The notes: generated by a model not told the origin, from the letters alone. Positions 8,354-16,165 are shown, numbered from the stretch's first letter. The stretch is 64,000 bases of DNA from Amycolatopsis bullii (GCF_014654205.1 NZ_BNAW01000029.1:43363-107362), one strand, 5' to 3'. Translations and numbers: made by a program.

Positions 8354-8380
8354 GGAACCCGACGCCGGGGTTGGTGCGTT
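8354..8380 (+). promoter_or_regulatory. possible second ECF-sigma-like promoter, for pspA
   Basis: GGAAC (8354-8358), an 18-nt spacer and CGTT (8377-8380) repeat the clgR promoter pattern with one more spacer base. TGGAAC occurs three times between 8320 and 8390. The site lies between the hairpin after clgR and the pspA start. Confidence 0.4.
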
Positions 8381-8458
8381 GGAACAGGCAGCAGGGGAGC
8401 GACGCCCCACACCCCGAGTACCTAAGGCCCGTGGGACGCAAGAAGGCAGGCGGAGGAG

Positions 8459-9304
8459 ATGGCCAACCCGTTCGTGAAGTTCTGGAAGTACATGATGGCG
8501 GCGTTCTCGTCGAAGATCGACGAGCACGCCGACCCGAAGGTACAGATCCAGCAGGCCATCGAGGAGGCGCAGCGCAACCACCAGGCGCTGACGCAGCAGG
8601 CCGCCTCCGTGATCGGCAACCAGCGGCAGCTGGAGATGAAGCTCAACCGGCAGCTCGGCGACGTCGAGAAGCTGCAGGCCTCGACCCGGCAGGCGCTCGT
8701 CCTCGCGGACGAGGCCCGCGCCAAGGGTGACGAGCAGAAGGCCGTCGAGTTCGAGAACGCCGCGGAGAGCTTCGCCACGCAGCTCGTCACGGCCGAGCAG
8801 AACATCGAGGACCTGAAGACGCTGCACGACCAGTCGCTGCAGGCCGCGGCGCAGGCCAAGCAGGCCGTCGAGCGCAACTCGCAGATGCTGCAGCAGAAGC
8901 TGGCCGAGCGCACCAAGCTGCTCTCGCAGCTGGAGCAGGCGAAGATGCAGGAGCAGGTCTCCGCTTCGCTGAACCAGATGAGCCAGCTGGCCGCGCCGGG
9001 CAACACGCCGTCGCTGGAAGAGGTCCGCGACAAGATCGAGAAGCGCTACACCACGGCTCTCGGCCAGGCGGAGCTCGCCCAGAACTCGGTCCAGGGGCGG
9101 ATGATGGAGGTCCAGGCCTCCACCACGCAGCTGGCCGGCCACTCGCGGCTCGAGCAGATCCGCTCGTCGATGCGCGGCGAGTCGGTCGCCCAGGTGACCG
9201 ACGGCGGCAAGACGGCGGCCCAGAAGCCGGCCAGCAGCTCGGCCGACATCCAGCGGGAGATCCAGGCGCGCGTGCAGGCCGAGCAGGGCAAGAACCCGGC
9301 CTGA
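8459..9304 (+). CDS. pspA: phage shock protein A (PspA/IM30, 35-kDa antigen family)
   Basis: 281 residues, almost entirely coiled coil, rich in Gln and Glu. The N-terminus MANPFVKFWKYMMAAFSSKIDEHADPK is the amphipathic membrane-binding helix followed by the family signature. PspA coats damaged inner membrane and blocks proton leak. A GGCGGAGG ribosome site precedes the ATG. The neighbourhood clgR-pspA-pspM equals Rv2745c-Rv2744c-Rv2743c. The Gln-rich C-terminal tail ends in residues resembling other actinobacterial members. Confidence 0.95.
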   Translation: MANPFVKFWKYMMAAFSSKIDEHADPKVQIQQAIEEAQRNHQALTQQAASVIGNQRQLEMKLNRQLGDVEKLQASTRQALVLADEARAKGDEQKAVEFENAAESFATQLVTAEQNIEDLKTLHDQSLQAAAQAKQAVERNSQMLQQKLAERTKLLSQLEQAKMQEQVSASLNQMSQLAAPGNTPSLEEVRDKIEKRYTTALGQAELAQNSVQGRMMEVQASTTQLAGHSRLEQIRSSMRGESVAQVTDGGKTAAQKPASSSADIQREIQARVQAEQGKNPA

Positions 9305-9329
9305 CGCGACACCGAAGGGGGCGTGCACC

Positions 9330-10310
9330 ATGGGGCAGCAGGGCAGACGGCGTGACTTCGGCGAGCTGAGCGCGAAGCTGGAGAAGCACATCGAGAAGCT
9401 GCCCGACTACGCGGTGCGCGCCCAGGAGAAGCTCCAGAAGGTGCAGAAGTACTTCCCGCCGGCCGACCAGGCCGGCGGGAAGCACGCACGCCCCAACCCC
9501 TTGCAACGGCCGCCGGTGCGGCGGCCCGACATGACGGCCTCGCTGTCGTCCATGGCCGGCCAGGTCCCGGCGTTCGCCGAAGCCCGGGCCAGGTGGGACC
9601 GCTGGAACCACCCGGCCGCGAAGCTCGAACGCCGCAAGCGCCGGACGTCGAAGGCGCTGACGCTGTGGATCATCCTGACGATCCTGTGCGGCATCGTCAC
9701 CGTGGCGGCCGCGCTGGGCTGGATCAGCCCGACCCACGCCGCGATGATGCCCCAGGCGATCACGGCGTTCGCCGGCGTCGTCATCTTCGGCACCTTCAGC
9801 GTCCGATCCGGCATGAAACTGCGTGAACTGAAGCGCACCCCGATCCCGGCGGCCCCGGCCGGGCCGCCGCCGCTGCCACCCGCCCGGTCGGCGGCCCGCG
9901 AGCCGATGGAACGCCTCGCCGAGTGCGAAGCCTCGCTGACGGAGCTGCTGCGCCAGCTCTCGGTGCCGTCTTCGCTGGGGGCGCCGCCGGTCTCGGAGGT
10001 GTCGGTCGCGGACGCCCGCCAGACGGCGACCGAGGCGGCAGCCGCGTTGCGCGGCCTGGCGGCCCGCATCCAGGCGATCGAGCGCGGCCGCGACTCGGCG
10101 CCCGCGCGTGAGCAGGCGGCCCTCGACGCGGCGGTGCGCAAGCTCCGCGAACAGCTCGACGACGGCCTCGAGGGCTACCGCGGCCTGGTCGCCGCGGCCG
10201 GCCACACGGTCGCCGCGGCCGGCGACGGCCTGGTGACGTCCAAGCAGGCCCTCACCGACGCCACCGACCGCCTGGCCGGCCTCGCCATGGCCCTCCGCGA
10301 ACTCTCCTGA
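9330..10310 (+). CDS. PspM-like membrane partner of PspA
   Basis: 326 residues. Two adjacent transmembrane helices sit near residues 110-155 (ALTLWIILTILCGIVTVAAALGW and MPQAITAFAGVVIFGTF), flanked by a basic cytosolic N-terminus and a long C-terminal helical region. The order behind pspA and the topology match mycobacterial Rv2743c (PspM), which tethers PspA and ClgR to the membrane. A Pro-rich linker follows the second helix. GGGGG 8 nt upstream supports ATG 9330. The fourth mycobacterial gene (pspN) is not present; repeats follow instead. Confidence 0.8.
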   Translation: MGQQGRRRDFGELSAKLEKHIEKLPDYAVRAQEKLQKVQKYFPPADQAGGKHARPNPLQRPPVRRPDMTASLSSMAGQVPAFAEARARWDRWNHPAAKLERRKRRTSKALTLWIILTILCGIVTVAAALGWISPTHAAMMPQAITAFAGVVIFGTFSVRSGMKLRELKRTPIPAAPAGPPPLPPARSAAREPMERLAECEASLTELLRQLSVPSSLGAPPVSEVSVADARQTATEAAAALRGLAARIQAIERGRDSAPAREQAALDAAVRKLREQLDDGLEGYRGLVAAAGHTVAAAGDGLVTSKQALTDATDRLAGLAMALRELS

Positions 10311-10704
10311 CCCGAGCTGAAAGAGGCATCACGCGTGTCCCGAGGGGCATCATGCGTGATCCTAGGGGCATCACCTCGATGCCCCTCCAGACACACGTGA
10401 TGCCCGGCCAGACACGGATGATGCCCCGCTGATCACGCGAGATGCCCCTCCGGTCACGCGAGTTCCGGGTTCCGTCACGCGGGTTTCGGGGCTGATCACG
10501 CGAATTCGGGCTTTGCTGGGCCGTTTGGGCCGGGGACTCGGCCGATCGGGTGCCGCCGACCGGGCGTACCGGCTGGTCGTCACCGCGCGTGCGTGATCGT
10601 GCGTTTCACCCCGGCGTCGCCCCCTGTTCACCTTCCGGGGCCGAAACCCGCGCGTAATCGGAAACTGATGGCTACGGAAACGTCCGCGCCCTAACGTTTC
10701 TGTC
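10311..10704. other. intergenic stretch with GGCATCA repeat cluster and a promoter
   Basis: About 390 bp without a gene. The left half is the repeat cluster listed separately. The right half, from about 10510, has no coding signal on either strand and ends with TAACGT (10692-10697), a -10 box placed 7 nt before a tiny leaderless ORF at 10705. Confidence 0.6.
10324..10510. repeat. GGCATCA/CACGCG repeat cluster, copy 1
   Basis: Units of about 20 bp built on GGGGCATCA-CGCGTG start at about 10324, 10344 and 10365. They are followed by units in the opposite orientation (GATGCCCC, TGATCACGCG) from 10379 to about 10505, so the whole cluster is a large imperfect inverted array. A relative lies at 20020-20190. 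Unit sequence varies and there are no fixed spacers, so it is not CRISPR. It sits just after pspM and may end its transcription. Confidence 0.7.
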
Positions 10705-10749
10705 ATGCATGCCGAGGTGTCACTCGCCGGGAGGCCCGCCGTGCACTGA
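10705..10749 (+). CDS. 14-residue leaderless upstream ORF (possible leader peptide)
   Basis: ATG at 10705 opens a frame encoding MHAEVSLAGRPAVH and a TGA stop. TAACGT at 10692-10697 plus 7 nt places the transcription start on this ATG, so any transcript from this promoter must be read here first. The next gene starts 60 bp further on with its own ribosome site. No run of a single amino acid points to classic attenuation. Function is unknown. Confidence 0.35.
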   Translation: MHAEVSLAGRPAVH

Positions 10750-10809
10750 GGATCGCCGGCGCCGACCGTACACAGTGGACTTTCTCGACCGCCGAGGAAA
10801 GGACGCCCC

Positions 10810-12219
10810 GTGAACACGCTCCCGCCGGACCCGGATCCCGTGCCGATCACCCCGCCCACCGCCTCCCAGCGCGTCATCGCGGCCTTCGAACGCCTCACCG
10901 AGGCCGGCCGCCCCGAACTCTGGACCACCCTGCGCGCCGTCGAAGACGTCCTCGTCGACGCCAAGGCCGTCGACGAACGCGTCAAAGCCGGCGAAAACCT
11001 CCCGCTGGCCGGCACGGTCATCGCCGTCCAGGACCTGATCGACGTCGCGAAACAGCCCTCCGGCCACGGCGTCCCGGAAACCAGCGCGCCCGTCGTCGCG
11101 CGGCTCACCGCCGCCGGCGCCGTCGTGCTCGGCAAGACCGGCGCCGCCTTGATCTCCGGCGCCTGGGACCGCACCAAGGCCGGCGGGAACGGCGCCGCGG
11201 TCGCCGTCGCGCTCGGCATCGTCGACCTGGCGCTGAGCACCGGGGGCGCCGTCCCGGCCGCGCTGAACGCCGTCACCGCGGTGAAGCCGACGCGCGGCCT
11301 GCTGCCCGCCGCCGACACCGTCTCCGTGTACGCGAGCGGCCTGGTCGCGGCCCGCCGCGCGCTCGCGCTGATGACCGGCGGCGACCGCTCCTGGCCCGCC
11401 GACGTCCGCCTCGGCGCCGGCGAGCACCCGCGGATCGCCTACCCGTCGGACCTTCCGCTCGGCGAGGCGGCGACCCTCGCGCTCCACACCGTCGTCGCCC
11501 GGCTGACCGCGGCCGGCGCCGTGCTCACCCCGATCTCCCTTCCCGAGCGCGGTTTCGACGGCTTCGACGCCCTGCTCCTGCCGACCGTGCCGGAGCACCC
11601 GGGGATCGCCGAAGCGCTGGCCGACCCGGCCGGCGTGGGCCACCGCCTGGCCGCCTGCACGGCTTTCGCGAACCTCCTCGACGTGGCCGCGGTGACCGTC
11701 CCGGTGCTGCCGGGCGACCGCCGCCCGTTCGGCGTCACCTTCCTGACGCGCGCGTTCGAAGACCAGATCGCCCTCGACCTGGCGACCGTCTGCACGGACG
11801 AGCCGATGACGCCCTACCCCGAGCCGGGGGAGGACGTCGTCGTGTTCGGTGCCCACCTGCGTGGCCAGCCGCTCAACGCCGACCTCGTCGAGCTCGGCGC
11901 CCGGTTCACCGGGCCGGTCCGGACCACCGAGGCCTACCGGATGGTGCTCCTGGACACGAAGCCGCCGCAGCCGGGCGTGCTCGACGGCGGTACGGCCCTC
12001 GACGGCGAGCGCTGGCGGCTGTCGCCGGCCGCGTTCGACCGCTTCGCGGCGACGCTGAAGCCGCCGTTCGTCCTGGAGCGCGTCGAGCTGGCGGACGGCA
12101 GCACCCCGCTGGCCGTGCGCTGCGACCCGGCCGCGGACGGCCCTGGTCTGGACCGCTACGAATCCTGGCGCGGGTACGTGCGCTTCGCCTCTACCGCCGG
12201 GCTGCGAGCCCCCGGCTGA
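10810..12219 (+). CDS. allophanate-hydrolase-like protein with degenerate amidase domain
   Basis: 469 residues, against about 600 for true allophanate hydrolase (AtzF). The amidase-signature domain (about 20-300) keeps the fold motifs VKPTRGLL and LLPTVPEHP. The three catalytic positions look lost: the usual KD pair is Gln-Asp in VAVQDLIDVA (near residue 74), the GGSSSGS loop reads GGNGAAV, and the nucleophile segment is shortened to LSTGGAVPAA. The C-terminal domain (about 335-465: VVVFGAHLRGQPLN...) is well kept and matches the AtzF C-terminal domain. It is therefore probably not an amidase; a binding or scaffold role is possible. The 3' end overlaps convergent pyrD by 29 bp. Confidence 0.75.
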   Translation: MNTLPPDPDPVPITPPTASQRVIAAFERLTEAGRPELWTTLRAVEDVLVDAKAVDERVKAGENLPLAGTVIAVQDLIDVAKQPSGHGVPETSAPVVARLTAAGAVVLGKTGAALISGAWDRTKAGGNGAAVAVALGIVDLALSTGGAVPAALNAVTAVKPTRGLLPAADTVSVYASGLVAARRALALMTGGDRSWPADVRLGAGEHPRIAYPSDLPLGEAATLALHTVVARLTAAGAVLTPISLPERGFDGFDALLLPTVPEHPGIAEALADPAGVGHRLAACTAFANLLDVAAVTVPVLPGDRRPFGVTFLTRAFEDQIALDLATVCTDEPMTPYPEPGEDVVVFGAHLRGQPLNADLVELGARFTGPVRTTEAYRMVLLDTKPPQPGVLDGGTALDGERWRLSPAAFDRFAATLKPPFVLERVELADGSTPLAVRCDPAADGPGLDRYESWRGYVRFASTAGLRAPG

Positions 12220-13222
12220 CGCGCCGCACCAGGCCCGGCCCGTGCAGCGCGAAGCCCGTGTACAGCTGCACGAGCGACGCACCGGCGTCGACGAGCCGGA
12301 TCGCGTCGTCCGGGCCCAGGATCCCGCCGACACCGATGATCGGCAGGTTCCCGCCGGTGTGGTCGTGCACGAACCGCACGACCTCGGCCGCGCGGGTGGT
12401 CAGCGGCCGGCCGGACAGTCCTCCCGCCTGTCCGGCCAGGCCGCTTTCCGCGGGCGTGACGCCGTCGCGGGACAGGGTCGTGTTGGTGGCGATGATCCCG
12501 GCGACGCCGTGTTCGAGCGCGACCTCCAGCAGTTCGGCCAGCGCGTCGTCGGTCAGGTCGGGCGCGACCTTCACCAGCACCGGCGTCGGCGATGCCCCAC
12601 CGGCGAGCTCGAGGGACGTCGAACGCAGCTCGCCGAGCAGTTCGGCGAGCGCGGTGCGGTCCTGCAGCTGCCGCAGCCCCGGCGTGTTCGGCGAGCTGAC
12701 GTTGATCGCGAAGTAGTCCGCGTACGGGTGGAGCGCCCGCAGCGAGAACCGGTAGTCCTCGACGGCTTCTTCGAGCGGCGTCACCTTCGACTTGCCGATG
12801 CTGATCCCCAGCGGGACGCCCGGCTTGCCGTCGCGGGCGAGTTTCGCCGCGAGTGCGGCCGCGCCGTCGTTGTTGAAGCCCATGCGGTTGATGATCGCGT
12901 CGCTGGCGGGCAGGGTGAACAGCCGCGGTTTCGGGTTGCCCGGCTGGGCCAGCCGCGTCACCGTGCCGACTTCGACGAACCCGAAGCCCAGCGCGGCCCA
13001 CGCCGGCAGCGCGCGGCCGTTCTTGTCCATCCCCGCGGCCAGGCCGACGCGGTTGGGGAACCTCAGGCCCAGCACGGTCACCGGGTCGTCGACGCGCAGA
13101 ACGCCGCGCGGTGCGAACTTGCCGAGCCGGGCCAGGACGCCGATCGTGCGCTCGTGCACCAGCTCGGGGTCGTGGTAGGACAGCCGGTACAGCGCCGGGC
13201 GGACGATCTTGTCGAAGAACAC
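12191..13222 (-). CDS. pyrD: dihydroorotate dehydrogenase (quinone), class 2
   Basis: 343 residues. It oxidises dihydroorotate to orotate in pyrimidine synthesis and passes electrons to menaquinone. The N-terminal helical stretch (LYRLSYHDPELVHERTIGVL) is the membrane/quinone-binding extension of class 2 enzymes. VGLAAGMDKNGRALP, NRMGFNNDG and FAINVSSPNTPGL (with the catalytic Ser) bind FMN and substrate. The C-terminal GVGGI and YTGFALHGPGLV segments hold the flavin phosphate. The start is GTG at 13222, with no upstream alternative in frame. It lies alone, convergent with the amidase-like gene. Confidence 0.96.
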   Translation of the reverse strand: MFFDKIVRPALYRLSYHDPELVHERTIGVLARLGKFAPRGVLRVDDPVTVLGLRFPNRVGLAAGMDKNGRALPAWAALGFGFVEVGTVTRLAQPGNPKPRLFTLPASDAIINRMGFNNDGAAALAAKLARDGKPGVPLGISIGKSKVTPLEEAVEDYRFSLRALHPYADYFAINVSSPNTPGLRQLQDRTALAELLGELRSTSLELAGGASPTPVLVKVAPDLTDDALAELLEVALEHGVAGIIATNTTLSRDGVTPAESGLAGQAGGLSGRPLTTRAAEVVRFVHDHTGGNLPIIGVGGILGPDDAIRLVDAGASLVQLYTGFALHGPGLVRRVSRGLAARR

Positions 13223-13253
13223 GCCCCTATGCTGCCAAACCGCCCGGAACCCG

Positions 13254-13814
13254 CTAGTCGCGGTCCTTCCACTCGTCTTCGAGCATCGCGTAGATCAGCT
13301 CGTCGGTCCACTCGCCCTTGACGATCTCGTTTTCCCTGAGGTGCGCCTCGCGGCGCATGCCGAGGCGTTCCATCAGCGCGGCGGACGCGGTGTTGCGGCC
13401 GTCGCAGCGGCCGATGATGCGGTGCAGGCCCAGGTCTTCGAAGCCCAGCCGCAGCAGTTCGGTGGTGGCCTCGGCGGCCAGGCCCTTGCCGTGGTGGTCC
13501 GGGTGGAAGACGAACCCGATCTCGCCCTGGCGGTGTTCGCTGCTCAGCCACTCCAGGTTCAGGTCGCCGATCAGCTGGCCGGTCGCGGCCAGTTCGACCG
13601 CCACGGCCAGGAACTGCCCTTCCTTCGTCAACGTCGAGCTGTGCACCCGTTTGGCGAGCGCCGCGGCCGACTCGGCGCGGCTGCGCGGACCCCAGTAGAG
13701 GTAGCGGGCGACATCGGCGCGGGACTGGAAGGAGTTCAGCGCGTCGAGGTCCCCGGACGTGAACGGGCGCAGGATCAGCCGCGCCGTGGTGATCGGGTAG
13801 TCGGGCCTGAGCAT
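13254..13814 (-). CDS. GNAT acetyltransferase, RimJ/RimL-like
   Basis: 186 residues. ITTARLILRPFTSGDLDALNSF at the N-terminus and GFVFHPDHHGKGLAAEATTELLRLGFEDLGLHRIIGRCDGRNTASAALMERLGMRREAH are the RimJ/RimL pattern, with the acetyl-CoA loop HHGKGLA. Such enzymes acetylate protein N-termini or small amines; the substrate is unknown. TAGCCT on the coding strand (plus 13821-13826), 6 nt before the ATG, suggests leaderless transcription. It lies 31 bp before pyrD on the same strand. Confidence 0.88.
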   Translation of the reverse strand: MLRPDYPITTARLILRPFTSGDLDALNSFQSRADVARYLYWGPRSRAESAAALAKRVHSSTLTKEGQFLAVAVELAATGQLIGDLNLEWLSSEHRQGEIGFVFHPDHHGKGLAAEATTELLRLGFEDLGLHRIIGRCDGRNTASAALMERLGMRREAHLRENEIVKGEWTDELIYAMLEDEWKDRD

Positions 13815-14181
13815 GCGTCCAGGCTAGCGAGCTTCAGCCGTCCGGGGGACAGAACACCGGAACGCTGATCGCCGGACGGTCGTCTTGCTACGCCGGGTGG
13901 CACGACCTGCACGAATGAGCGAAATAAAGGGGCCCCCGGGGGTGCTCTCAAGCGCCGTCAAACGCCTGAGCCCGAGCCGGACTGGTGCTCGGGAACCCCG
14001 GGGGCACGGTGACTGCCTGGTATTCGCTATCAGGCACCACGTGAAGCAGGCGATGAGCCGAAGGTGGCTCGGTTGTATCGCTGCTCAAAGTCCTCCACGT
14101 GCCATCCGCTAGCGGACAGTCACCTCACGAGTCCTGTTGGAATACAACTTAGGACCACCTCCTTTCTCGTGTACTGCCACG
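13815..14181. other. intergenic stretch with structured RNA candidate
   Basis: 367 bp without a recognised protein gene. The first about 100 bp hold the GNAT promoter. The rest is the folded element described separately. No tRNA cloverleaf is present. Confidence 0.7.
13921..14168 (-). ncRNA. candidate structured RNA with strong SD and 12-residue ORF, 3' of add
   Basis: Read leftward it begins 14 nt after the add stop with an extended Shine-Dalgarno (plus 14155-14167, nearly the full anti-16S sequence). A TTG ORF follows, encoding MYSNRTREVTVR (14147-14109); its stop lies in the perfect palindrome TCCGCTAGCGGA (14105-14116). Next comes a long hairpin closed by two CACGTG (14038-14043 with 14096-14101), with inner stems 14045-14054/14077-14085 and 14055-14059/14066-14070. 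A hairpin 14014-14019/14031-14036 follows, then a three-way junction: outer stem 13932-13941/13996-14005, arms 13971-13977/13987-13993 and 13947-13954/13963-13970. CCCTTTATTT ends it. One arm pair is G-U only on the minus strand, which supports this polarity. I do not recognise the family. Confidence 0.45.
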
Positions 14182-15228
14182 CTAGGTGAAGTTCGGCGTG
14201 CCGTGCAACGTCATTTCTGTGATTTCGGTCCGCAGGACGGCTTTCCGCTGCTCGTCGAGGAAGGAGGCGTCGACGGCGTTCTCCGCGAGCCGGCCCAGTT
14301 CGGCCGCGGTGAGGCCCAGTGCCTCGGCGACGGCGACGTACTCGCCGGTGAGCGTGGCGCCGAACATCGGCGGGTCGTCGGTGTTGAGCGTCACGACGAC
14401 GCCGTGGTCGAGCATGCGCCGCACCGGGTGCGCCGTGATGTCCGGGACTTGGCCGGTCCGCACGTTCGACGTCGGGCACACTTCGAGCGGTATCCGGTGC
14501 GCGGCAAGGTGTTCGAGCAGCGCCGGGTCGGCGGCGCAGCTGGTGCCGTGGCCGATCCGCTCGGCGCCGAGGTCGTGCAGCGCGCTCCAGATGGTGGCCG
14601 ACCCTGTGGTCTCCCCGGCGTGCGGGACGCTGTGCAGCCCGGCTTCCCGCGCCCGGGTGAAGTACGGCTCGAACTGCGCCCGCCCGACGCCGAGCTCCGG
14701 GCCGCCGAGCCCGAACGACACCAGGCCTTCGGGGCGTTCGCGCAGCGCGAACACGAGGGTCTCCTGCCCGGCCCGGCTGCCCTTTTCGCCCGGAATGTCG
14801 AAGCACCAGGCCAGTTCGACGCCCAGTTCGGCGGCGCGGGCCCGGCCGGTTTCCAGTCCGGTCAGCAGGTCGTCGCCGGACACGCCGTCAAGCAGATGGT
14901 TGTACGGCGTCACGGTGACTTCGGCGTAGCGGCAGTTGTGCGCGGCGAGATCCGCGGCCAGACCCGCCACGAGCGTGTGGACGTCGTGGCGGTCGCGCAC
15001 CAGCGAGGTCACCGCGAGGTAGACGGTGAGGAAGTGGGCGAAGTCGCGGAAGGTGAAGAACTCCGCGAGGTCGCGTTCGTCGGTGGGGACGCCTGCGGAG
15101 GGACGTCTCCGGGCCAGTTCCAGCACGGTCGGCAGACTCGCCGAGCCGACGAGGTGGACGTGCAGTTCGACCTTGGGCAGGGCGTGCGCGAACGCGCGCA
15201 GCGCCTGCCCGGAGAGGATTCCGGGCAT
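14182..15228 (-). CDS. add: adenosine deaminase family protein
   Basis: 348 residues, TIM-barrel metal-dependent deaminase. Metal ligands are visible in LPKVELHVHL (residues about 18-27) and in HAGE with its downstream His; SGSTN-type is replaced by PTSNVRTG, and NTDDPPMFG supplies the catalytic Asp pair. It would deaminate adenosine or deoxyadenosine to inosine. HVHLVGS replaces the commoner HLDGA, so a related 6-aminopurine nucleoside is possible. A GGGAG site lies 8 nt before the ATG. Its leader carries a 20-codon leaderless ORF, and a structured RNA element follows its stop. Confidence 0.88.
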   Translation of the reverse strand: MPGILSGQALRAFAHALPKVELHVHLVGSASLPTVLELARRRPSAGVPTDERDLAEFFTFRDFAHFLTVYLAVTSLVRDRHDVHTLVAGLAADLAAHNCRYAEVTVTPYNHLLDGVSGDDLLTGLETGRARAAELGVELAWCFDIPGEKGSRAGQETLVFALRERPEGLVSFGLGGPELGVGRAQFEPYFTRAREAGLHSVPHAGETTGSATIWSALHDLGAERIGHGTSCAADPALLEHLAAHRIPLEVCPTSNVRTGQVPDITAHPVRRMLDHGVVVTLNTDDPPMFGATLTGEYVAVAEALGLTAAELGRLAENAVDASFLDEQRKAVLRTEITEMTLHGTPNFT

Positions 15229-15279
15229 GACAGAGCTCCCTGGGTGTTCGGGTGAGGTGACGGAAGGAGCGCGCGCGGC

Positions 15280-15342
15280 TCAGGGAGCGAGGTCGCCGCG
15301 TTCGGTGTCGGCCCCGTAGAGCGGGAGCTTGAACGTCGTCAC
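15280..15342 (-). CDS. 20-residue leaderless ORF upstream of add
   Basis: The GTG at 15342 is preceded on the minus strand by TAAGCT (plus 15350-15355) and exactly 7 nt, the same spacing as other leaderless starts here. The peptide begins MTTFKLPLYG and ends GDLAP. The add start lies 51 nt beyond its stop, so any transcript from this promoter carries it first. It could be a regulatory leader peptide or a small protein; no homologue is recognised. Confidence 0.4.
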   Translation of the reverse strand: MTTFKLPLYGADTERGDLAP

Positions 15343-15352
15343 GTGACCCAGC

Positions 15353-16162
15353 TTACTGCTCGGGGTACGGGCCTGTCTGGTCCTTCGGGCAGAACCACGT
15401 CGGCCGCCGCCGGACGTCGTGGCCCTGGGTGCGGACCAGGAGCTTGCCGCCGCAGCGGAAGCAGCCCTGGCGGGTGCGCTCGTACACCCAGTTCTTGCGG
15501 TTGCGGTCGAGGTGGCCGGTGGTGCTCTGGTCGAAGCGCCCGGCGAGGGCGTTGGCCAGCAACAGCCTGCGGGCCAGCGCGACCGTGCGTGCGGCGTCCA
15601 CTTCGGACACCGGCGTCCACGGCGTGACCCCGAGCAGGAAAGCTATTTCACACTTGTAGAGGTTCCCGACGCCCGCCATGACCCGCTGGTCCAGTAAGGC
15701 GAGCCCGAGTTCGCGAGCCGGGTCGGCGGCCAGGGCCGCGGCCGCGCGGGCCGCGTGTTCCTCCGTCCACTTCGGATCGAGCAGGTCCGGGCCGAGGTGG
15801 GCGACGAGGTCGTGTTCCTTGCTCGTGGCCACGAGTTTCAGGTCGTGGACACGGAACCCGATCACCTGGACGTCGGCCGCGGTGAAGATCACGCGGGCGT
15901 GGTGGCCGGGCCGCCGCCACTTGGCACCGGCCGGGTAGACGTCCCACATCCCGTCCATCATCAGGTGCGAATGCAGCGTCAGATCGCCGGAGAAGCGGGT
16001 GAACAGGTGCTTGCCCACCGTCCCGACCCCGAGCACCTCGCGGCCGGAAAGGTCCACAGTGGCCAGCTGCGGCACGCGGAATTCGCCGCGCAGCAACGTC
16101 TTCCCGGCCATCGCCTTCGCGAAGCGCTTGGCGACCAGGAAGACGGTGTCACCTTCGGGCAC
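15353..16162 (-). CDS. nei: formamidopyrimidine/endonuclease VIII-type DNA glycosylase (Nei2-like)
   Basis: 269 residues. MPEGDTVFLVAKR starts with the catalytic Pro2-Glu3 pair exposed after Met removal, which attacks oxidised bases and nicks the abasic site. The helix-two-turn-helix has VMAGVGNLYKCE with the DNA-binding Asn. The C-terminal finger reads CFRCGG...FCPKDQ: three cysteines are clear, but the fourth expected Cys is replaced, so zinc may be bound differently. It removes oxidised pyrimidines or purines. The ATG lies 3 bp after the ParA-like gene stop, giving a two-gene operon. Confidence 0.92.
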   Translation of the reverse strand: MPEGDTVFLVAKRFAKAMAGKTLLRGEFRVPQLATVDLSGREVLGVGTVGKHLFTRFSGDLTLHSHLMMDGMWDVYPAGAKWRRPGHHARVIFTAADVQVIGFRVHDLKLVATSKEHDLVAHLGPDLLDPKWTEEHAARAAAALAADPARELGLALLDQRVMAGVGNLYKCEIAFLLGVTPWTPVSEVDAARTVALARRLLLANALAGRFDQSTTGHLDRNRKNWVYERTRQGCFRCGGKLLVRTQGHDVRRRPTWFCPKDQTGPYPEQ

Positions 16163-16165
16163 GGC

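Noticed and set aside
10324..10510. Possible CRISPR array
   Set aside because: Units vary, change orientation halfway, have no equal spacers, and there are no cas genes.
13885..14112. 75-codon plus-strand frame in the spacer before add
   Set aside because: No ribosome site or promoter; the region is better explained by minus-strand RNA stems.
13815..14181. tRNA, tmRNA or SRP RNA in the add 3' region
   Set aside because: No cloverleaf, CCA end, tag-peptide frame or SRP Alu/S-domain core could be found.
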